DNA of 64,000 bases from Flavobacteriales bacterium (GTDB lineage Bacteria > Bacteroidota > Bacteroidia > Flavobacteriales > Schleiferiaceae). Location of the stretch: assembly GCA_017795025.1 (NCBI GenBank), contig CP051243.1, forward strand, positions 806,001-870,000, in the 5' to 3' direction. The position numbers were made by a program, and so were the translations under genes. Shown piece after piece: positions 1 through 8,036 of this stretch (within the stretch, counting starts at the first letter, position 1; each line of letters opens with the position of its first letter). Under the pieces are notes generated by a model. That model worked only from the letters and a program-made list of their open reading frames with translations, was not told where the DNA came from and did no database searches.

Positions 1-392
1 CTTTCGTAGATGAGATCTTTACGCTCGGTATCTAAAACCTTAAAATGCAAGGGAAAACTGATATGGGCATCGGTGATGTCTAATTGCTGACGAATCGCTA
101 CTTCCAGTTTTTTAGGTCCATAAAGGTAAAGGGGGGCATGGCGATCGAGTAGCTGCAGGGTAGACAATAGGGGCACCAATCCGTAAAAATGATCACCGTG
201 TAAATGGCTAATCATTATGTGTTTTAAGCGACTAAAGCCAATGCGGTGCTGCCTTAATTTAACCTGAGTACCTTCTCCGCAATCGAGTAAAAAGTACTCC
301 TTGCCAATTTGCAGGAATTGGGCTGATGGACTGCGGTCGCTAAGGGGAACAGCCGATGAAGATCCTAAGATGCTTAGGCTAAGTAGCTCCAT
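1..392 (-). CDS. rnz: Ribonuclease Z (tRNase Z), N-terminal part, cut by window edge
   Basis: Endonuclease of the metallo-beta-lactamase fold that removes 3' trailers from tRNA precursors. My translation of the minus strand from the ATG at 392 gives an N-terminus MELLSLSILGSSSAVP, then LDCGEGTQ, then the zinc motif ISHLHGDHFYG (HxHxDH), all diagnostic of the tRNase Z family. About 130 residues are present and the frame is open to base 1, so the C-terminal half lies outside. Its ATG overlaps the pyrB stop by one base (TAATG), so it is probably co-transcribed with pyrR-pyrB. A related MBL-fold nuclease is possible, but the N-terminal GSSSAVP block favours RNase Z. Confidence 0.9.
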   Translation of the reverse strand, partial: MELLSLSILGSSSAVPLSDRSPSAQFLQIGKEYFLLDCGEGTQVKLRQHRIGFSRLKHIMISHLHGDHFYGLVPLLSTLQLLDRHAPLYLYGPKKLEVAIRQQLDITDAHISFPLHFKVLDTERKDLIYE

Positions 393-1333
393 TAATTTTG
401 GAAGCTGATTTTACGCTTAGCGGCTAAAAGGTAAAGAACCGCCATGCGAATAGCCACGCCGTTTTCTACCTGATTTAGGATAATACTTTGGTCACTATCA
501 GCAACATCAGTGCTAATTTCTACCCCACGATTAATAGGTCCCGGGTGCATGACCACAATTTTGGATTTTAGGCTTTCCAGCAAGGCTCTATCGATACCAT
601 AACGCTGGGCGTACTCGCGGATACTGGGGAAGTATTTTAAATCTTGGCGTTCATGCTGAACCCGCAGCATATTAGCGACATCACACCACTCGAGGCTTTT
701 CTGTAAATCATGACTTACTCTAACGCCTAAAGAACCGATATGCTTGGGAATCAGGGTGCTGGGTCCGCAAACTTCAACTTCGGCGCCTAGCTTTTGCAGG
801 CAGAGGATATTTGAGAGCGCCACCCTAGAATGCAGGATGTCGCCAACGATTACAATTTTCTTTCCCTTAACCTCGCCTAATTTTTCTTGAATAGAGAAGG
901 AGTCGAGTAAAGCTTGAGTGGGATGCTCATGGGCGCCATCACCAGCGTTAATGATGGTGCTGTCCACATGTTGACTTAAAAAATAGGCGGCCCCGGGTTT
1001 AGGATGACGCATAACCACCATATCCACCTTCATGCTGAGGATATTGTTTACCGTATCAATTAGGGTTTCCCCTTTAGAAACGGAAGATGAGGCGGCTGAG
1101 AAGTTCACTACATCTGCTGAAAGGCGTTTTTCGGCTAATTCGAAAGAAAGCCTTGTACGGGTACTATTTTCGAAGAATAGGTTGGCAACGGTAATGTCGC
1201 GTAAACTGGGCACTTTTTTAATGGGGCGATTAATAACCTCTTTAAATTGTTGTGCCGTTTGAAAAATGAGTTTGATATCCTCAGCTTGGAGGTATTTGAT
1301 GCCTAGGAGGTGATCAACCGATAATTCACTCAT
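392..1333 (-). CDS. pyrB: Aspartate carbamoyltransferase catalytic subunit
   Basis: Condenses carbamoyl phosphate with aspartate, the committed step of pyrimidine synthesis. The carbamoyl-phosphate motif FFENSTRTRLSFE, the HPTQALLD block and the C-terminal HPGPINRGVEI are all present; at about 313 residues it is full length for the family. I chose the ATG at 1333 (MSELSVDHLLG) over an in-frame TTG nine bases upstream. That ATG overlaps the end of pyrR by 8 bases, which suggests translational coupling. No pyrI regulatory-subunit gene is next to it, so the enzyme may be unregulated or use a distant PyrI. Confidence 0.96.
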   Translation of the reverse strand: MSELSVDHLLGIKYLQAEDIKLIFQTAQQFKEVINRPIKKVPSLRDITVANLFFENSTRTRLSFELAEKRLSADVVNFSAASSSVSKGETLIDTVNNILSMKVDMVVMRHPKPGAAYFLSQHVDSTIINAGDGAHEHPTQALLDSFSIQEKLGEVKGKKIVIVGDILHSRVALSNILCLQKLGAEVEVCGPSTLIPKHIGSLGVRVSHDLQKSLEWCDVANMLRVQHERQDLKYFPSIREYAQRYGIDRALLESLKSKIVVMHPGPINRGVEISTDVADSDQSIILNQVENGVAIRMAVLYLLAAKRKISFQN

Positions 1334-1874
1334 GTTCCCCAATTTCTAAGTATACCGCATTTTCCTTAGCCTCAGGACCTTGCCATTCTACCGAAACACG
1401 ATCGCCATCTAAGCTATCTACTTGGCGGCCCACATAATCGGGCTGAATGGGTAATTCGCGACTAAAGCGACGGTCAATTAAGACCAGTAATTCAATTTCA
1501 GAGGGTCTGCCGAAAGACTGAATGGCATCCATCGCGGAGCGTACACTGCGACCGGTGAACAATACATCATCAACAAAAACCACTTTTTTGCCTTCTAATA
1601 GCACATCAATTTTGGTCATGCTGGGTTGCAAGGGCGCGTCTCTTCGGCGAAAATCATCCCTAAAAAAGGTGATGTCCAAGGTGCCATGGGCTAAATCCTT
1701 AACTCCTGAAGACTCTAATATGCCCACCAATTGATGCATTACATGAATGCCTCTGCTTTGTAAGCCAATGATTACCGTGTTTTTAAAATCACCGTGATTT
1801 TCAATTAGTTGTTGAGCTAACCGATTGAGGGTGATTTCGATACTACGGGCGTTCAGGAGTTTTTTTCTGTTCAT
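1326..1874 (-). CDS. pyrR: PyrR-type regulator / uracil phosphoribosyltransferase
   Basis: PyrR proteins bind pyr mRNA in Gram-positive bacteria and often have weak uracil phosphoribosyltransferase activity. The PRPP-binding loop VVFVDDVLFTGRSVRSAMDA is clear near residue 100, and the 182-residue length fits the family. It is the first gene of pyrR-pyrB-rnz, with an 8-base overlap into pyrB. A TAnnTTTG box lies only 15 bases before its ATG, so its own leader has no room for a Bacillus-type attenuator. Whether it regulates RNA here or acts only as a salvage enzyme cannot be told from the sequence. Confidence 0.92.
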   Translation of the reverse strand: MNRKKLLNARSIEITLNRLAQQLIENHGDFKNTVIIGLQSRGIHVMHQLVGILESSGVKDLAHGTLDITFFRDDFRRRDAPLQPSMTKIDVLLEGKKVVFVDDVLFTGRSVRSAMDAIQSFGRPSEIELLVLIDRRFSRELPIQPDYVGRQVDSLDGDRVSVEWQGPEAKENAVYLEIGEHE

Positions 1875-1888
1875 AGCCTTTAATGCGT

Positions 1889-1896
1889 CAAAAGTA
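1889..1896 (-). promoter_or_regulatory. Putative -7 box of the pyrR-pyrB-rnz operon
   Basis: The minus strand reads TACTTTTG, an exact match to the Bacteroidota -7 consensus TAnnTTTG. It lies in the 40-base gap between mpl and pyrR and ends 14 bases before the pyrR ATG. I see no TTG at the usual -33 spacing, so this is supported by motif and position only. Confidence 0.4.
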
Positions 1897-1914
1897 CTAA
1901 TAATGGCTAAAGCC

Positions 1915-3261
1915 TTAATCGAAAACTTCGTCCCATTCTAAGCCATCGAAATTTCCGGAGCTCATCAGCAGTATGATGTCGAAATTCCCGTGCTCCGCTT
2001 TTAAATACGATTGAAGTTCCCCGCTTTCCATAATCACTTTTAGATTTTGGTTAGCAAAAGCAGCTTTTACCGCAGTACTTGAAAGAGGAGGCAGCTTCTT
2101 ACGCTCGAGTACATGGGGGTTAAAGTACACTACAGCTTGTTCAGCAGGATCCATACTTTTAGCGTACTGCTGCATAAACTCGATGTTGAGGCTGCTAAAA
2201 GTGTGCAACTCTAAAATGGCTAAAACCTTCTTATCCGCATAGGTCTCTTCACAAGCTTGCACACTGGCTTTTACCTTGGAAGGTGCATGCGCAAAATCTC
2301 TAAAAACCTGGATACCGTTTTTCTCCAGTAGGGGTTCCATTCTTTTCGATGCCCCTTGGAACTCAATTATGGCTTCGTAAAACTCTTCGTCGGTGATACC
2401 CATTTGGCTGCAAACCCAGCGCGCGCCTTCGAGGTTATTCATGTTATGCGCCCCGAAGATGTTTAAGGGTAAATCACCTTCCTGAGTTTCCAACACAAAT
2501 TTTTGCTCCGCAACATGATAGGCCGGAGTTTGGTAGGGGAACTTTTTCACTTCATTTTGCGATTCCTCTACTACGGCTTTAACTTCTGGATCCTCCTCAT
2601 TATAGATGATTTGACCGCCGGGCTCTATGTAATCGAATAAAAGTTCAAATTGCTTGCGATAATCTTCATACTGCGGGAACACATTGTAATGATCCCATGC
2701 AATACCCGAGAGCAAGGCGATATTAGGTCGATAGTGCACAAATTTGGGACGGGGATCAAGCGGAGAGGAGAGGTATTCATCTCCTTCGATAACCATAAAT
2801 TCATTGTGATCGGTTAGGCGCACCATAGTTTTAAAACCATCCAACTGCGCTCCAACCATATAGTCACAATCACGATCGTGAAAGTTTAAAACGTGTAGAA
2901 TCATGGAGGTGATGGTCGTTTTTCCATGACTACCGGTAATCACCACTCGGGTTTTGTTCTTACTACTTTCGTAGAGGTATTCGGGATAGGACAAAACCTT
3001 GAGACCGAGTTCCATCGCTCTTTTTAGCTCGGGGTTTTCTTTGCGGGCATGCATTCCTACTACCACTAAATCGAGGCCCGAATGAATGCGTTCCGATTGC
3101 CAACCAATGGATTCGGGAAGTATCCCTGCTGCTGCCAGTCTACTGCGTGAAGGTTCGAAAATTTCGTCGTCGCTACCGCTTACCGTGTGGCCCTGTTCAT
3201 GAAGGGCCAAGGCCAAATTATGCATGGCGCTACCGCCAATGGCAATAAGGTGAATGTTCAT
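1915..3261 (-). CDS. mpl: UDP-MurNAc:L-Ala-gamma-D-Glu-meso-DAP ligase (murein tripeptide recycling)
   Basis: Mur-ligase family enzyme that reattaches recycled murein tripeptide to UDP-MurNAc in the cytoplasm. The N-terminal Rossmann motif IGGSAMHNLALALHEQGH, the ATP loop ITGSHGKTTITSM (about residues 108-120) and the central GDEYLSSPLD region match Mpl rather than MurC: the start NIHLIAIGGSAMHNLA and the 448-residue length are typical of Bacteroidota Mpl. MurC is the main alternative. It has its own likely promoter (box at 3277-3284). The gap to pyrR is only 40 bases, so read-through into pyrR is possible. Confidence 0.9.
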   Translation of the reverse strand: MNIHLIAIGGSAMHNLALALHEQGHTVSGSDDEIFEPSRSRLAAAGILPESIGWQSERIHSGLDLVVVGMHARKENPELKRAMELGLKVLSYPEYLYESSKNKTRVVITGSHGKTTITSMILHVLNFHDRDCDYMVGAQLDGFKTMVRLTDHNEFMVIEGDEYLSSPLDPRPKFVHYRPNIALLSGIAWDHYNVFPQYEDYRKQFELLFDYIEPGGQIIYNEEDPEVKAVVEESQNEVKKFPYQTPAYHVAEQKFVLETQEGDLPLNIFGAHNMNNLEGARWVCSQMGITDEEFYEAIIEFQGASKRMEPLLEKNGIQVFRDFAHAPSKVKASVQACEETYADKKVLAILELHTFSSLNIEFMQQYAKSMDPAEQAVVYFNPHVLERKKLPPLSSTAVKAAFANQNLKVIMESGELQSYLKAEHGNFDIILLMSSGNFDGLEWDEVFD

Positions 3262-3276
3262 GGCTATGCTTTAGCA

Positions 3277-3284
3277 CAAAGCTA
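3277..3284 (-). promoter_or_regulatory. Putative -7 box upstream of mpl
   Basis: The minus strand reads TAGCTTTG, an exact TAnnTTTG match, ending 15 bases before the mpl ATG. The nearest TTG upstream is 26 bases away, slightly further than the usual -33 spacing. Confidence 0.4.
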
Positions 3285-3299
3285 AGCCCAATAAAGTAA

Positions 3300-4082
3300 T
3301 TAAGGAATTACAATGGCGGCTGTTTCGGCCAAGTTATCCATAAACTTTTTAGCAATATGGAAATCGCCAGGGACGGTAGGACTACCCAATTCGCTGTGGG
3401 TTTGTGGCTCCGTGCGCATGTCAATTCCTTCGCCTGCCGAGAACAGTTGATCGATGTAAATCTGCAGATCGATTTCTTGTTGCTGACCTTCTGCCAAATC
3501 GAGGTTAATAGGATAGCTTACCACCCGATACAAAGAATCCAATCCGGGGTGATAGGCATTTAGAATATCGCTGGTATCACCATCAAGCTGACCAGTATTA
3601 TCCGAACGGCCTTCCAAAATTGCGAAGCGATATTTGAGCATGGTCCAGTACATCTGGTTCCAGGAGGAGAGGGGATGTTCCCTCGGGAAACTTTCTGGGT
3701 CTTGATCGTTTTGCTGAGGGTCTAATCCAAAGCCTAAACGAATACTGGTGTATTTGCCTGTTGCTACGCTAGCGCTAAAACTTCCAGTATTGGCATCCCC
3801 AACATCTGCTAAAAGGATGTCTTCAATTTCGGTTTCTTCCCCATTCTTAATCAGGGTCACCCGACTGAGGTAGAGCTTAAACTTTTTTAGATTAAAGTCA
3901 TAGCCCGTATTCATTCTTAAAGTGTCTCCAATCTGATAAACTTCTGGTCCATCGCTGAGGTGAATGGAAGTCTTGAAATTTACGGTTGCCTCTGCTGGGT
4001 CTGTAGTATCGTTATCCTGACAATTACTAACCAAAAAGGCGATTACGAGTAAGCTTAACAGAGATTGGAGGGTCGTTTTCAT
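3300..4082 (-). CDS. MbnP-like lipoprotein
   Basis: The start MKTTLQSLLSLLVIAF leads to a lipobox ending LVSNC, so this should be a lipidated envelope protein of 260 residues. The body has the layout of MbnP-family proteins: a beta-rich start with the stretch LKKFKLYLSRVTLI, then a loop with EHPLSSWNQMYWTMLKYRFAILEG, and a late repeat of beta segments. MbnP is known as the partner of the di-heme protein MbnH, and the pair is linked to metal handling. No MbnH gene is in the window. It lies 5 bases after a second, more divergent lipoprotein gene, and both end before mpl. The assignment rests on the W-x-x-MYW block and the overall layout. Confidence 0.72.
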   Translation of the reverse strand: MKTTLQSLLSLLVIAFLVSNCQDNDTTDPAEATVNFKTSIHLSDGPEVYQIGDTLRMNTGYDFNLKKFKLYLSRVTLIKNGEETEIEDILLADVGDANTGSFSASVATGKYTSIRLGFGLDPQQNDQDPESFPREHPLSSWNQMYWTMLKYRFAILEGRSDNTGQLDGDTSDILNAYHPGLDSLYRVVSYPINLDLAEGQQQEIDLQIYIDQLFSAGEGIDMRTEPQTHSELGSPTVPGDFHIAKKFMDNLAETAAIVIP

Positions 4083-4087
4083 GGGGT

Positions 4088-4834
4088 TTAGAATATGCCG
4101 ATGCTCAGGCTATCTGCCATAAGCTGAGCAATCGTAAAGTCTTGGGTATTAGTAGGGTCACTTTCTACTTCCTGCACCAATCCCATAGGCAGAGTATTGA
4201 GCATGGGCTTAAGGTCGGCTAGTAAGAAAATACGTACTTGTTGAAGGTTGTCAATACTAAAGCTGCGGGTTTCGCTAACAGTGGTATCGGTAAGGAGATA
4301 AGAGCCAATGGTGTAACTAATCGGAATCATCACCGAATCCTCAAGAGGGAGGGTAGGATCAAAAATTCGACCCTTAATGCGGAAATAATCTACCCCATAA
4401 TCATCTTCTCGTACTAAGCTTGGGTCTATCGCTAAAATTTCCTGAAGGTTATCTACTGCACCCGCCGAGTCGGTTCCGGCAACCATGTGGAAATTACCAT
4501 AATACCCAGCAGCAGGTAGTCTGCCGCTTCGCTTAGTAGGTTTGAAATTGCTCAGCATGAAAAAATTACGTCCAGTATCAAGCTCCATTTCTAGGTTCCG
4601 ATCGTAAAAACCAATGTCGCCCACTAATAGGCTAATGGTATCTAACATGAAGTGCACTCCGGTGGCATTGATGTATACCGAATCGAAATCAACCGGCCTA
4701 TCTCCATAGTAAGTTACTAAGTTCCACTCGAGGTTATCACCGCTTGGCGCTGGATTTTCCTCGATCAGGCTTTCCTCCTTACAAGAAGAAAATACCGCTA
4801 GAATGAGACCTATGAAAAGAAAATGCTTTTTCAT
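4088..4834 (-). CDS. Divergent MbnP-like lipoprotein
   Basis: 248 residues with a signal peptide ending VFSSCKEES (lipobox). The body has NATGVHFMLDTISLLVGDIGF and AAGYYGNFHMVAGTD, which parallel the Y/F-L-S-x-I/V-x-L and G-x-Y-x-x-I-R-x-G-x-G segments of MbnP-like proteins, but it lacks the W-x-x-MYW loop of its downstream neighbour. It is the first gene of the two-gene unit, with a 5-base gap to the second. The similarity to MbnP is my inference from layout; a safer name is conserved envelope lipoprotein. The 90 bases upstream contain the near-box CAATTTTG close to the start. Confidence 0.55.
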   Translation of the reverse strand: MKKHFLFIGLILAVFSSCKEESLIEENPAPSGDNLEWNLVTYYGDRPVDFDSVYINATGVHFMLDTISLLVGDIGFYDRNLEMELDTGRNFFMLSNFKPTKRSGRLPAAGYYGNFHMVAGTDSAGAVDNLQEILAIDPSLVREDDYGVDYFRIKGRIFDPTLPLEDSVMIPISYTIGSYLLTDTTVSETRSFSIDNLQQVRIFLLADLKPMLNTLPMGLVQEVESDPTNTQDFTIAQLMADSLSIGIF

Positions 4835-4926
4835 GCTTTTACAAAATTGAAAGGAATTAGCTAATTTATCTGTAATCTATGTCGCCAAGGTACTGCGAAT
4901 CCCAATAGTTAGACGATTGTTTTTGT

Positions 4927-5697
4927 TCATTCGTTGGAAACACCTACCGACTCTTCGATTTTTTTCATGGTATTGAACTCATCGCTTTGCTCAATACTAT
5001 CCATAATCTGCTGTAAGATTTCCGCAGAATCTTTATCGTAGTCGATGTCTAAGGGCTCTTTAAAGCGAATGCTTAAATCAATACCCTTCTTTTTAAGGAG
5101 TAAACCCTTTTTATCAAAGGCCCGTCGGAAACCATCCACAACAACCGGAATTACAATAGGCTTGGTTTCTTTTATGATATGGGCTGTTCCCTTACGACCA
5201 TTTACAAATGGAGTGGTGGTGCCTTGCGGGAAGGTAATTACCCAGCCACTTTCCATGGCGGTAAATATTTTTTGGATATCCCGGGGATCTACGCCACGGT
5301 CCACATTTTTCCCTGCACTGCGCCAAGTACGCTTGATGGAAACCGAGCCTACATAGGCGAAAAGCTTTGGTAGTATTCCGGCCGACATGGTTTCGAGCGC
5401 CGCAATAAAGTAAATGTTGAGCTTGGGATTAAAGATGAAAAAGGGGAAGTTGATTCGATCGTAGATACCCCATTTAGCACAACAAAAGACCTGATACATT
5501 CCGGTTACATCCGCGAAGTAAGTTTGGTGATTACTTACGAAGAGTACATTCTTATCGGGAAGACCCTTTAGAACCTTGGTGCCGCTAACCTTGGTTTTAT
5601 TAGCGACATTAAAGCGGTAATAGGCTATTGCTCCAAAAATGAAGATTAATATCCTCTTGATGATCAGTGAATTACCGAAAGGGTCCCTAAATCGCAC
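4927..5697 (-). CDS. PlsC-like lysophospholipid acyltransferase
   Basis: Membrane-anchored 1-acylglycerol-3-phosphate acyltransferase-type protein. A hydrophobic N-terminus (IIKRILIFIFGAIAYY) is followed by FVSNHQTYFADV (motif I) and FPQGTTTPFVNG (motif III, equal to FPEGTRS), then PIVIPVVVDGF (motif IV). Motif I has five residues between His and Asp, whereas the family norm is four (HX4D). The frame is open up to a TTG at 5784, but that would overlap the Nudix gene by 47 bases. I prefer the GTG at 5697, which falls 40 bases after the Nudix stop; the true start is uncertain. Co-transcription with the Nudix gene is likely. Confidence 0.82.
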   Translation of the reverse strand: MRFRDPFGNSLIIKRILIFIFGAIAYYRFNVANKTKVSGTKVLKGLPDKNVLFVSNHQTYFADVTGMYQVFCCAKWGIYDRINFPFFIFNPKLNIYFIAALETMSAGILPKLFAYVGSVSIKRTWRSAGKNVDRGVDPRDIQKIFTAMESGWVITFPQGTTTPFVNGRKGTAHIIKETKPIVIPVVVDGFRRAFDKKGLLLKKKGIDLSIRFKEPLDIDYDKDSAEILQQIMDSIEQSDEFNTMKKIEESVGVSNE

Positions 5698-5737
5698 TGT
5701 GTATTCCTGTTTTTGATCTTCGCAAATATAAGCGATT

Positions 5738-6382
5738 CTAAAGGCTTGCGCGGCTTTGCAAGAGTAAGGCACGAATTTCGGCAATCATCATGGCCGTGGC
5801 TCCCCAAATTACCAAACCATCCATTTCAAAAGCGGGACTATTGAGTTTAAAACCATTGCTCAGCTTTATTTGAGTCCGGCTTATGGCGCTCTCGTCTAAA
5901 AATCGGTTTATGGAAATGCGGTGAATGGCAGCAACCTCTTTTTCCTCCGCCACAAAACTTAAGGCTTCGGCTGCCTTGGCAAGATAAGGGTGTACTAAAA
6001 AGTTGCTAGGCGGAATATATAAAGGACTCAAGGCACCCCAAATTTCATAATCCGAATCTGATACGCCGATCTCTTCTTGTGTTTCTCGGCGAGCCGTAGT
6101 TCTAAAATCCGCGTCTTCTTCCTCAAAACTTCCTCCGGGAAAGGAAACCTGCCCGCTATGCGCTCCAGGATATTTGGTCCGCGAGGTAAGAATTAAATGC
6201 GCCTCACCTTGGTAATTCTCCACTAAAGCTAAAACGCCCGCTTTTCGGACCTTATTTAAATCGAGGTCCATATCCGACAAGGATACCCGGCCACTTGGGG
6301 CTAACTCAATTTGTGCTTCCTCTCCAGGAAGCGGAATATCCTTTGCCTTTTTTAATAAGCTTTCGAACTCTTTAAAATCCAC
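5738..6382 (-). CDS. CoA-pyrophosphatase-type Nudix hydrolase
   Basis: Hydrolyses nucleoside-diphosphate derivatives, probably CoA or ADP-ribose. The subgroup signature LTSRTKYPGAHSGQVSFPGG is followed by the Nudix box ending RRETQEEIGV; this combination is typical of the NUDT7/NudL-like CoA pyrophosphatases. Length 214 residues. It starts with GTG at 6382; an out-of-frame ATG sits two bases upstream. A TAnnTTTG box lies 17 bases before the start, and oxyR is transcribed in the opposite direction. Confidence 0.88.
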   Translation of the reverse strand: MDFKEFESLLKKAKDIPLPGEEAQIELAPSGRVSLSDMDLDLNKVRKAGVLALVENYQGEAHLILTSRTKYPGAHSGQVSFPGGSFEEEDADFRTTARRETQEEIGVSDSDYEIWGALSPLYIPPSNFLVHPYLAKAAEALSFVAEEKEVAAIHRISINRFLDESAISRTQIKLSNGFKLNSPAFEMDGLVIWGATAMMIAEIRALLLQSRASL

Positions 6383-6399
6383 ATCGTTTACTTAAGTGA

Positions 6400-6407
6400 C
6401 AAAAATA
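6400..6407 (-). promoter_or_regulatory. Putative -7 box of the Nudix/acyltransferase unit
   Basis: The minus strand reads TATTTTTG, an exact TAnnTTTG match, 17 bases before the GTG start of the Nudix gene. It lies back to back with the oxyR box, 34 bases away on the other strand. Confidence 0.4.
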
Positions 6408-6441
6408 ATAAGCGGTGGAACATTTAATAGAAGCTTATTAT

Positions 6442-6449
6442 TAATTTTG
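6442..6449 (+). promoter_or_regulatory. Putative -7 box of oxyR
   Basis: TAATTTTG matches TAnnTTTG and ends 21 bases before the oxyR ATG. If used, transcription starts about 6456, which rules out start codons further upstream such as 6396. Confidence 0.4.
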
Positions 6450-6470
6450 AAGTATCCTTTAGATTTTCTT

Positions 6471-7412
6471 ATGACACTTACTCAGCTCAACTACCTCATA
6501 GCCGTCGATAATCACCGACATTTTGCGCGGGCTGCCGAAGCTTGCTTTGTAACTCAACCTACGCTATCCATGCAAATACAGAAGCTGGAAGAAGAGTTGG
6601 GGGTTTTATTATTTGACCGCAGTAAGCATCCGGTGCGGCCCACTACCATCGGGGAAAAACTCATTAGTCAAGCGCGCACCATTTTACATGAGGCAGAGCG
6701 GATGAATCAAATTTTACAGGAATCGAAGAATGTTTTAGAAGGTCCCTTTAAACTGGGAGTAATCCCTACCATAACGCCATCTTTGGTGCCTCGCTTCCTA
6801 AGTAAGTTTAGCGCGAAGTTCCCTAAAATTCAATTGCATGTAATTGAGCTTACTACCGAGATGATTATCGAAAAATTACAAAGGGATGAGCTGGACGCAG
6901 GAATTTTAGCCACGCCTTTAAAGGAGCGCTCCATAATAGAAAAGCCTTTGTACTACGAGCCCTTTATGGCTTATATCCCCAAGGAGCACAAATTGGGTAA
7001 AGAAGCTTTTGTAACCAATTCAGAATTGGATATCGACGAAATTCTCTTATTAAATGAAGGGCACTGTTTTCGTAACTCCGTAATTAATCTTTGCAGTTCG
7101 CAACCATCCTTGGGTGGCAAAAATATTGACCTTGAGAGTGGCAACTTTGACATTCTGGTTAAACTAGCGAAGAAGGGTTATGGTATGACCTTAATACCTT
7201 ATTTATACGCTTTAGATCTTCCAGCGGAGGAACAACCTCAGGTAAAACCCATTGCAGACCCTAAGCCCACCCGAGAAATTAGTTTGGTGTATTCTCGCGC
7301 CGAATTAAAAATTAAGGTGATTGAAGAGCTTGCACGTATCGTCCAATCTTCTATCCCTGATAAATTACTGGAAACTTCGGAGACGGTTTTAAGTCCCGTT
7401 CAAATGCTGTAA
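6471..7412 (+). CDS. oxyR: OxyR-type LysR transcriptional regulator
   Basis: LysR-family activator that senses hydrogen peroxide. The helix-turn-helix is clear (FARAAEACFVTQPTLSMQIQ, residues about 18-37). The redox motif GHCFRNSVINLC places cysteines at residues 199 and 208 when translation begins at the ATG at 6471, the same numbers and spacing as the redox pair of E. coli OxyR. I chose 6471 because it begins MTLTQLNYLIAV, the normal family start, and follows a -7 box. It is divergent from the Nudix gene. Target genes cannot be read from the sequence; the glutathione peroxidase at 33.9 kb is one plausible member of an oxidative stress response. Confidence 0.93.
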   Translation: MTLTQLNYLIAVDNHRHFARAAEACFVTQPTLSMQIQKLEEELGVLLFDRSKHPVRPTTIGEKLISQARTILHEAERMNQILQESKNVLEGPFKLGVIPTITPSLVPRFLSKFSAKFPKIQLHVIELTTEMIIEKLQRDELDAGILATPLKERSIIEKPLYYEPFMAYIPKEHKLGKEAFVTNSELDIDEILLLNEGHCFRNSVINLCSSQPSLGGKNIDLESGNFDILVKLAKKGYGMTLIPYLYALDLPAEEQPQVKPIADPKPTREISLVYSRAELKIKVIEELARIVQSSIPDKLLETSETVLSPVQML

Positions 7413-7442
7413 ACTTTTTAAGCGAAAAAGGGTTTTATAGTT

Positions 7443-8036
7443 ATGCAAGATTATCCTCTGTTCCCTATAAATCTCTTCTTGCTACCCGGCGAGTACAGTC
7501 AGCTCTATATTTTCGAAGAGCGCTACAAGCAGTTAATTAACGAAGCTTGGGAAGGTTCTTGGAGCTTTGGTTTGCCCTTCTCCAATAAACTGAATGCCCG
7601 AAATTACGGCACTGCGGTTAAGGTTCATGAAATCGTTAACCGTCATGAGAACGGTGAGATGGAAATCATTATCCGGGCCGTTGGTAATTTTAGGCTCGAT
7701 AAGTTTCACTACCAAAAAGGGGAAAAGCTTTACCCTTGCGGGGATGTCTATTTTTTAGATGGAGAAGGAAACTTACAAGCCTCCGCAGAATTAATGGAGC
7801 GGTTTCGCTTGCATATGGTCGAAAGTCGGAATCCCGATATAGAGTTGTTGGCCTTAGAATCTCCGGGCATATACGAATTAGCCGCCTTGTTAAACCTGAG
7901 CGATGTCCAAAAGATGGATTTCATTTCTATTGAAAGTCACCAAGGCAAGGAAACCTTTCTCTTAAACTATCTTCGCTACCTGGAACTTCTACAGGAACAG
8001 GAATCTCATGTTTATAAGAATCTTTATCTCAATTAG
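7443..8036 (+). CDS. Stand-alone Lon substrate-binding-domain protein
   Basis: The 197-residue protein starts MQDYPLFPINLFLLPGEYSQLYIFE, which matches the N-terminal (substrate-binding) domain of Lon (LPLFPLxxVLFPG...LxIFExRY). It has no AAA+ or protease domain. Such LON-N-only proteins are widespread and their function is mostly unknown. It lies 30 bases after oxyR, and its last 29 bases overlap the following lipoprotein gene, so the two are probably translated from one mRNA. Confidence 0.85.
   Translation: MQDYPLFPINLFLLPGEYSQLYIFEERYKQLINEAWEGSWSFGLPFSNKLNARNYGTAVKVHEIVNRHENGEMEIIIRAVGNFRLDKFHYQKGEKLYPCGDVYFLDGEGNLQASAELMERFRLHMVESRNPDIELLALESPGIYELAALLNLSDVQKMDFISIESHQGKETFLLNYLRYLELLQEQESHVYKNLYLN

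Noticed and set aside
4835-4926. Riboswitch or promoter in the gap between the acyltransferase and lipoprotein genes
   Set aside because: Only a near-match box (CAATTTTG) is visible; no stem-loop or known motif stands out.
5698-5784. TTG start of the acyltransferase at 5784
   Set aside because: It would overlap the Nudix gene by 47 bases and the extra N-terminus is not hydrophobic; GTG at 5697 fits better, though it is not proven.
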